A DNA stretch of 11,148 bases from Acidilobaceae archaeon. Lineage in GTDB: Archaea > Thermoproteota > Thermoprotei_A > Sulfolobales > Acidilobaceae. Location of the stretch: assembly GCA_027013765.1 (NCBI GenBank), contig JALWGG010000152.1, forward strand, positions 1 through 11,148, read 5' to 3'. Positions 6,123 through 11,148 of the stretch are shown piece after piece; within the stretch, counting starts at the first letter, position 1, and every line of letters starts with the position of its first letter. The position numbers and the translations under genes were made by a program. The notes beneath the pieces are model-generated. The model searched no databases, was not told the DNA's origin, and saw nothing but the letters and a program-made list of their open reading frames with translations.

Positions 6123-6977
6123 ATGGCAATAAAGATGCTTCGAAGGATCGCGGAGGAGGTGCTTGGACCAGGTAAAGCAGCCAGTATATGGGCTAGGATA
6201 GATGTTGTAGGCGATATAGCGGTTATAAAGAACCCGTTAACCGGGGGGTTGACGCTTGAGGACCTTAGGATGGTCGCGGAGGAGCTGTTAAGGAGGATGC
6301 CCTATATAAAGAGTGTATGGCTAGCCGAGACGCCAGTCACAGGAGCATACAAGCTCAGGAGGTTCAGGCACCTAGCAGGGGAGGATAGGAGCACCACACT
6401 ATACAAGGAGCACGGCTGCACCTTTAAAGTGGACATCAGGAAGGTGTTCGTGACCCCGAGGCTTAACTATGAACACATCAGGATAGCGAGGCTTGTGAAG
6501 CCCGGTGAAGTCGTGGTCAACATGTTCGCCGGTGCAGGCCTATTCTCCATAATAATAGCATGCAAGTCGAGGCCTGCAAGGGTATACAGTATAGATATAA
6601 ATAGGGATGCATATGAGCTGATGAAGCATAATATAAGCCTGAATAGGCTTGAGGGCATCGTGGTCCCGATCCACGGCGACGCGGCTAGAGTCATAGAGGA
6701 GGACCTTACGGGGGTCGCCGACAGGGTCCTAATGCCCCTCCCAGACCTGGCGCTGGACTACATGGGCTATGCCCTGAAGGCCCTACGGGGGAGGGGCATG
6801 ATACATGTATACCTCCACGTCAAGGCCAATAGGGGCGAGGACCCGGTCAGGATCGGCTGGATGGAGGTGAAGGGGAGGGGGCTACCCCTCAGGATGGTGT
6901 ATGGCAGGATCGTCAGGAGGGTGGGCCCCAGGATGTACCAGGTAGTGCTGGACCTGGAGGCTATGAGGGATGGCTAG
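6123..6977 (+). CDS. trm5: tRNA (guanine37-N1)-methyltransferase, Trm5/Taw22 family
   Basis: Trm5-type enzymes methylate N1 of G37 in tRNA with S-adenosylmethionine; the archaeal Trm5a/Taw22 branch can also methylate the imG-14 intermediate of wyosine synthesis. The 284-aa protein has the short N-terminal recognition domain (RIDVVGDIAVIKNP, 25-38). It then has RHLAGE (82-87), the linker block KVFVTPRLNYEHIRIA (107-122), the SAM loop NMFAGAGLFSI (133-143), the acidic end of strand 2 SIDIN (156-160) and HGDA (184-187). Where most Trm5 proteins have NLP, this one reads MPLP (204-207), with Pro at the usual Asn position. Length is at the short end for the family because the extra N-terminal D1 domain seems absent, as in some Trm5a proteins. 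It overlaps taw3 by eight bases, which supports a wyosine role. Exact subgroup (Trm5a, Trm5b, Taw2) is not certain. Confidence 0.85.
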   Translation: MAIKMLRRIAEEVLGPGKAASIWARIDVVGDIAVIKNPLTGGLTLEDLRMVAEELLRRMPYIKSVWLAETPVTGAYKLRRFRHLAGEDRSTTLYKEHGCTFKVDIRKVFVTPRLNYEHIRIARLVKPGEVVVNMFAGAGLFSIIIACKSRPARVYSIDINRDAYELMKHNISLNRLEGIVVPIHGDAARVIEEDLTGVADRVLMPLPDLALDYMGYALKALRGRGMIHVYLHVKANRGEDPVRIGWMEVKGRGLPLRMVYGRIVRRVGPRMYQVVLDLEAMRDG

Positions 6978-7572
6978 GAGGAGGAGCTGGAGCAGGTTAA
7001 AGGAGCAGGTATGGTCTATGATCGAGGAGGACAGGCTTATAGGATACCTAGACCCGGGGATAGAGGAGGTCCTCGGCAAGCTGAATAGGATCCCACTAAT
7101 AGCCACGACGAGCAGCTGCATAGGGAGGATAACTATTATAGACGGGGTTAGGCCGTGGGATAGGAGGGACTCCCTAATAGTATACAAGACCCATACAAGG
7201 CCTATGCCCTCCGAGGTCCACAGAGTACTCTCAAGGCCCTTTAGGAACCTGTGGATAAAGGCGACGGGGCCCATACTACACCTAAGGACCCCAAGCATAC
7301 AATGCGCCTCCTGGACCCTTGAAGTATTCAGGCCCCACGGCTTCAAGCACAGCGGCATAATCTCCCTAGACCAGGCCAGGGGGTACACGGTAGAGTTGAT
7401 GAGCGGCGTAGACGTTACAGCACCCATCAGGCTGGACGGGAGGGATATAGTAGAGCCCGGCAGGGTCCAGGAGATCCTGGATAGGGTGATGGATTACATA
7501 GAGGATGCCAGGAGGGGGCTGGCTGAAGCGGCTGAGAGGCTAGAGGCTAGCCCCGGCCCCTGCGGGCCCTAG
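6970..7572 (+). CDS. taw3: tRNA wyosine derivative methyltransferase Taw3/TYW3
   Basis: Taw3 is the SAM-dependent enzyme that methylates N4 of the tricyclic wyosine base at position 37 of tRNA-Phe. The 200-aa protein has the family landmarks: TSSCIGRI (47-54), YKTH (72-75), LWIKATGPILHL (94-105), GFKHSGI (124-130), and a C-terminal APIRLDG then VEPG stretch followed by a helix. The ATG at 6970 overlaps the trm5 stop; GGAGG (6956-6960) lies nine bases upstream. Pairing with trm5 is good functional evidence, since both act on the same nucleotide. Its last 26 bases overlap the end of priL on the other strand. An Ala/Glu-rich helical tail with a Pro-Gly-Pro end is likely disordered. Taw1 (the radical-SAM step) is not in the window. 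Confidence 0.92.
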   Translation: MARRRSWSRLKEQVWSMIEEDRLIGYLDPGIEEVLGKLNRIPLIATTSSCIGRITIIDGVRPWDRRDSLIVYKTHTRPMPSEVHRVLSRPFRNLWIKATGPILHLRTPSIQCASWTLEVFRPHGFKHSGIISLDQARGYTVELMSGVDVTAPIRLDGRDIVEPGRVQEILDRVMDYIEDARRGLAEAAERLEASPGPCGP

Positions 7573-8527
7573 CCCAGTACTCCGATATCAGAGAGCCCCT
7601 GCACCTGCATATACCCATCTCCTGCAGCGTCTTACAGTTGTAGGGCTTGAAGCCCCTAGCCTCCTCATAGAGTATCCCGCCTATGAGCGGGGCCAGCTCG
7701 GGCTTCACAAGGCCCGCCTCCACTAGCAGCCTCTCAAGCATGCTAGACCCGGCATTTATCCCTGCCAGGAAGGTTGCGACAACATATACCTCCTCGTCGC
7801 TTAGGGGCTCGCCCCTGGAGGGCTTGGATAGTATAGACTTGATACAGTCGGGAAAGAGGTCCTCGCTCACCGGGGCAGACAGGGGAGCGCCATGCTCGAC
7901 AAGCCTCCTAGCCCTCTCTACAAGGTCCTCAACACCCTCAACCTCGGCCCCAGAGAGGTCCTCAGCCAGCCTATAGAGCCTCCTCCTCATGACACCAGTT
8001 ATCAGGGTAACAAGCAGCTCCCTATCCAGGTATACCCTTCCATCCAGGATGTATAGCGATGTTACATCAACACCCTCTATATTCTCGAAGACGTCTGTGA
8101 AGGGTGCTGAGAGGGCGAGCTCCCTGTAATACAGCCTTCCCCGGGAGTACAGCCACGGGATCCTGGCAGCCCTGTCCCTGTAGAGCCTGACCCCAAGGAT
8201 CCCCGCGGCCCTGGCGAGGACCTCCAGGTCCTCCCCCTCAAGCATCCTCCGGGCATATTCTAGCTCCCCGTCGATGAACCTGGTGAGGGCTAGCCGGGAG
8301 GCCCTGGATGCTATATAGAGTGAGAGGAGTAGGGACGCCACCTCGGCCTCACTACTAGTGGCGGGGCTCCACTTGCCCCCCTCAAGCCTCGACATTAGCC
8401 TAGCCTCCACGGACTTCATGAAATCCTCGTCCCTTGCATAGAGTGTTAGGGGACTCCTATACCCAGTCTTCTCCTGGAGGAACCCTATAGGGTCTCCCAC
8501 AAGCACCGGGTACTTACGGTATAGCAT
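7547..8527 (-). CDS. priL: DNA primase large subunit PriL
   Basis: PriL is the non-catalytic subunit of the archaeal/eukaryotic primase. It binds PriS and, through an Fe-S domain, helps start RNA primers. The 326-aa protein matches crenarchaeal PriL in length. It begins with MLYRKYPVL, has a helical N-terminal half, then FPDCIKSIL (225-233) and YNCKTLQEMGICRC (296-309). Cys228, 298, 307 and 309 are the likely 4Fe-4S ligands. The last pair is spaced C-x-C, tighter than the C-x2-C I expect, which may be a lineage feature. ATG 8527 has no clear ribosome binding site; an in-frame CTG at 8539 follows TAGGAGG at 8554-8548 at a reasonable distance, so a non-AUG start cannot be excluded. The gene lies 24 bases downstream of the permease gene and converges with taw3. 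priS is not in view. Confidence 0.87.
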   Translation of the reverse strand: MLYRKYPVLVGDPIGFLQEKTGYRSPLTLYARDEDFMKSVEARLMSRLEGGKWSPATSSEAEVASLLLSLYIASRASRLALTRFIDGELEYARRMLEGEDLEVLARAAGILGVRLYRDRAARIPWLYSRGRLYYRELALSAPFTDVFENIEGVDVTSLYILDGRVYLDRELLVTLITGVMRRRLYRLAEDLSGAEVEGVEDLVERARRLVEHGAPLSAPVSEDLFPDCIKSILSKPSRGEPLSDEEVYVVATFLAGINAGSSMLERLLVEAGLVKPELAPLIGGILYEEARGFKPYNCKTLQEMGICRCRGSLISEYWARARRGRG

Positions 8528-8551
8528 CCTGGCATCCAGCCCCCGCGCCTC

Positions 8552-10927
8552 CTACTCCCTAAGTATACCGACTATATTCATCCTCCTTAAGCGTATGGCG
8601 AGTGATACGGCTATGAAGAATAACGCGATCCCGGCCACAACCAGTAGCAGGCCGTTGACGAGCGCTCCCGGAGAAGGGCTGGGTGGAATGTATCCCAGGA
8701 CCCCAGCAGTCCCCCGGGCGGTCTCCCTAGCCGTCACATACCCTATAGCCAGGGCTAGAGGGGCTGAGAGTAGTAGTGACAGGAGGACCTGTACTATATA
8801 GCCTGATATTATCGATGACCCCCTCCCGCCCAGCGCCAGGAGAGCCGCGTACTCCCTGGACCTTGCAGAGGAGTCTACCAGGGCTATGCCGGCAAGCGCT
8901 ATCCCACCAGCTATAGCCGTCAGGACTGCTATCCCCCCATAGAAAACCTTGATCATGTTTATTAGCGTGTCGAAGGACTTTGCTAAGTCATACCTTGTAA
9001 AGTACCTCAACTGCACAATATACCCGGCCTTAGATACCTCGCTGGAGAAGCTGTCGGCGAACATCTTGGGGTCGACGCCATCGCGTAGATCAACATAAGC
9101 TAGGGCGAACAAGGTGCCCGGACTAGTCTGGAAGAGGTCCTCGCCGGGGGCCACAATGGCGTGGAACCCATTATTAGTCATGGACTTAGTCAGCCCCACT
9201 ATAGTGAATGAAACGGTGGAGCCGTTGGGAGCCTCAAGCTCTATACCATCCCCCAGGCCAACCCCCAGGTAATCAGCCATATACACCGATATAGCCGCCT
9301 CCCCAGGCCCGCTAGGATACCTTCCATCCTCCAGGGGGAAGGCAGTTGCAGGGTCACCCCCAGTTATCACTATGTAGAACATCATAACCCTAGCCCCATT
9401 GGGGAGGAGCGAGGGAGCGCTCTCGCCATCAAACACTGTGAAGGAGTACACCCTATCATCCGAGTCGAGGAGGCGGGCCACCCTCTCAGACACGGGTTCA
9501 GGCACCTCCGGGGCTACCGATGCAAATGTCATGTACAAATCCGTCCTGGACTCGTTTAGGAAGAAATGCTTGATCTCGTTGAGGGATCCAGTCTCCATAT
9601 CTATGGCGACAGAGACGCCCCAGAGGAGGCCCATGGACAGTATGAACCCGAGGACCTTCCACCACCTCGCCGCCAGATCCCTTAGACTATTCCTCAGGAG
9701 TAGGGGGCCCGGAACACCGATCCTTGGAGGCCTAGCAACTATAGGAAGCTCCCCAATCCTCAAAACCTGTACTATATCAACCCTACTAGCAGCAATGAGC
9801 GGCACAAGGCTCCCCAAGACAACCATGGCCAGGGCATTCACGGAGGCCCTAGCAAGCGTTGCAGGATCAAGCTTGAATCCATAGGACTCCGCCATCTCCC
9901 TTGCTATCTCAGAGTCCCCGACGAACAGCTTGAAATAGAGGTTGTCAGAGTAAACAGCAAGGAAGACGACCGCTATGATGACTCCAATAACAGCCCTCAG
10001 GATCCATGGAACCATGTAGTAGAGCGCCAGGCCACCCCTACCAGCACCCATAGCCCTCAGCACCGACAAGGTCCTCATATCCCTGAACACAGATACGCTC
10101 CCGGCAGCGGCTGGGAGGATGAATGCGAAGGCAAGCATTATAGAGGCCGGTATGCTAAGCAGGTTGAAGCCGCTCTTGACTAACGCGGCTATCGGATTCC
10201 TCTCAGGGCTATTAACAAATACGTCATACACCTTAACCCCACTAATGTTGAGTGCCTCGACAAGCATGCTAGCGGCATCCTCCGGATCCCCGCTGGCTAG
10301 CCATATAGAGACTATGGCGAACCCCGAGGACCTCAACTCCTCGGGTACACTGGGGACCAGTATCGAGTATGGGGACCCGGCGACCCAGGAGAACCCCTTA
10401 TAGACCCCCGTCACGTTGACCTCAAGCCTCTTTATCCCCCTACCAGTGTATGCCTCGATAACAAGCCTATCCCCGGGCTTAACCGAGCCCTCAAGCCCTA
10501 GGCCGCGGGAGCCCGACGCCACGACGGTATAGACACCGGCCTCCCCAGGAGCCTCGGGAGGCCTCCCCTCCTTCAGGCTTGCTATGGATGCGAAGCCGGG
10601 TAGCTCGTCTAGGCTTATCAGTGGCGCTATAAACGTGTTATTCCCTATAGTGGCCTTCACCCTATAGAAGGTCTTCAACTCGACCCTCTCGGCCCTGAGG
10701 ACCTCTGACGCTATAGCAGCGGCAGCCTCCCCGTCCTTGAGCGAGACTCCTATGCTCAGGTCCCCGTTCTCATCCCTAATCTGCTCGTAGATGTGGTACC
10801 CGATGTTATACCTTGAGAGGGATAGGAACCCGTGCTGGACGACGATGAGGAAGACTAGCACCACCAGGACGATAGTCTCAAGCCTCCCCCTGTATACAGT
10901 CCTAGCTCCAGCCCTTGCAAGGCTCAA
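8552..10927 (-). CDS. ABC transporter permease with two FtsX/MacB-type domains
   Basis: This membrane protein of 791 aa is the permease of an ABC system of the FtsX/LolC/MacB (type VII) class, which usually extrude or mechanically transmit rather than import. It has an internal repeat: each half is one helix, a large extracellular domain and three helices. Estimated helices are 17-36, then 255-280, 302-326, 361-382 for the first half, and 422-442, then 660-685, 704-730, 757-779 for the second. Cytoplasmic turns FRDMRTLSVLRAMGAG (281-296) and SSARSREYAALLALGG (686-701) are the matching coupling-helix regions. The two halves make a full permease pair in one chain. It starts at TTG 10927 in a TTGA overlap with the ATPase gene, so the two are translationally coupled. 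The substrate is unknown; several Asn-X-Ser/Thr sites in the outer domains could be glycosylated. Confidence 0.88.
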   Translation of the reverse strand: MSLARAGARTVYRGRLETIVLVVLVFLIVVQHGFLSLSRYNIGYHIYEQIRDENGDLSIGVSLKDGEAAAAIASEVLRAERVELKTFYRVKATIGNNTFIAPLISLDELPGFASIASLKEGRPPEAPGEAGVYTVVASGSRGLGLEGSVKPGDRLVIEAYTGRGIKRLEVNVTGVYKGFSWVAGSPYSILVPSVPEELRSSGFAIVSIWLASGDPEDAASMLVEALNISGVKVYDVFVNSPERNPIAALVKSGFNLLSIPASIMLAFAFILPAAAGSVSVFRDMRTLSVLRAMGAGRGGLALYYMVPWILRAVIGVIIAVVFLAVYSDNLYFKLFVGDSEIAREMAESYGFKLDPATLARASVNALAMVVLGSLVPLIAASRVDIVQVLRIGELPIVARPPRIGVPGPLLLRNSLRDLAARWWKVLGFILSMGLLWGVSVAIDMETGSLNEIKHFFLNESRTDLYMTFASVAPEVPEPVSERVARLLDSDDRVYSFTVFDGESAPSLLPNGARVMMFYIVITGGDPATAFPLEDGRYPSGPGEAAISVYMADYLGVGLGDGIELEAPNGSTVSFTIVGLTKSMTNNGFHAIVAPGEDLFQTSPGTLFALAYVDLRDGVDPKMFADSFSSEVSKAGYIVQLRYFTRYDLAKSFDTLINMIKVFYGGIAVLTAIAGGIALAGIALVDSSARSREYAALLALGGRGSSIISGYIVQVLLSLLLSAPLALAIGYVTARETARGTAGVLGYIPPSPSPGALVNGLLLVVAGIALFFIAVSLAIRLRRMNIVGILRE

Positions 10928-11148
10928 GACCCGACCACCCTCCCGTCGAGCACCCTCACAATAGCGTCAGAGGACCTCGCCAGCTCGGGGTCGTGGGTTG
11001 CAAAGACTACGGTCTTACCCCTATCTGCAACCTCCCTTAGGAGCCCTACAACCCTAACCTTATTATCATAATCCAGGTTAGCAGTTGGCTCATCAGCCAG
11101 TATGACCGGGGGATCGTGGGCTAGCGCCCTTGCCAGGGCCACCCTCTG
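10924..11148 (-). CDS. ABC transporter ATPase (partial, C-terminal part only)
   Basis: Only the last 74 codons are inside the window; the gene continues beyond its right end. The visible part starts in the signature region (QRVALARAL, typical after LSGGQ). It then has Walker B and D-loop VILADEPTANLD and the H-loop FATHD. The ADEPTANLD wording and the short C-terminus ending soon after VLDGRVVG are typical of LolD/MacB/FtsE-like exporter ATPases. It overlaps the start of the double FtsX permease by four bases and is surely its partner. Walker A lies outside the window. Confidence 0.93.
   Translation of the reverse strand, partial: QRVALARALAHDPPVILADEPTANLDYDNKVRVVGLLREVADRGKTVVFATHDPELARSSDAIVRVLDGRVVGS

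Noticed and set aside
6882..7427. 181-codon open frame on the minus strand
   Set aside because: It lies antisense to taw3 and the trm5 end, both of which match their families over full length. The frame is a by-product of GC-rich codon use.
9399..9884. 161-codon open frame on the plus strand
   Set aside because: It is antisense to the permease gene, has no family signature, and the sense frame shows the expected repeat and helices.
1..11148. CRISPR array, tRNA or rRNA gene, transposon ends, cobalamin riboswitch
   Set aside because: I looked and saw no regularly spaced repeats, cloverleaf-like segments, transposase frames or long terminal repeats. No leader ahead of the cob cluster is in view.

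Overview
The window looks like a piece of a hyperthermophilic crenarchaeal (Thermoproteota) chromosome, probably of the Desulfurococcales/Acidilobales type. The evidence is gene content: CobY and CobZ in place of the bacterial CobU and CobC, the wyosine enzymes Trm5 and Taw3, and the Fe-S primase subunit PriL. GC content is fairly high, Arg is mostly AGG and Ile mostly ATA, there are GTG/TTG starts, TATA-like boxes, and almost no intergenic DNA. Base and codon use look uniform from end to end. I see no mobile element, CRISPR array, tRNA or rRNA gene. The species cannot be fixed from the sequence alone.

Layout. (1) Positions 1-3652, plus strand: a tightly overlapping cobalamin cluster, cobZ (cut by the window edge, possibly the C-terminal half of a CbiS fusion), cobY, cobD-like, cobS and cbiB. 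Together these cover the aminopropanol arm, cobinamide amidation, GTP activation of the cobinamide side chain and the last joining and dephosphorylation steps. DMB/base activation (CobT) and corrin-ring genes are not in view. (2) 3694-4716, plus: a D-2-hydroxyacid dehydrogenase of the glyoxylate/hydroxypyruvate reductase type behind its own TATA-like box. (3) 4763-5827, plus: an unrecognised beta-rich protein with a CARDB/Ig-like C-terminus, also with its own TATA-like box. (4) 5817-6077, minus: a small putative winged-helix protein, tail-to-tail with (3) and divergent from (5). (5) 6123-7572, plus: trm5-taw3, a two-gene wyosine unit for modifying G37 of tRNA-Phe. (6) 7547-11148, minus: an ABC exporter-like unit (ATPase cut by the window edge, then a double FtsX-type permease) followed 24 bases later by priL.

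Most of the window is ordinary informational and cofactor metabolism. No clearly new defence or mobile system is present. The points most worth a second look are the unknown beta protein, the altered NLP-like motif in Trm5, the altered acidic motif in CobS, the degree of gene overlap in the cob cluster, and a strong excess of the palindrome GAGGWCCTC (22 copies by my reading).
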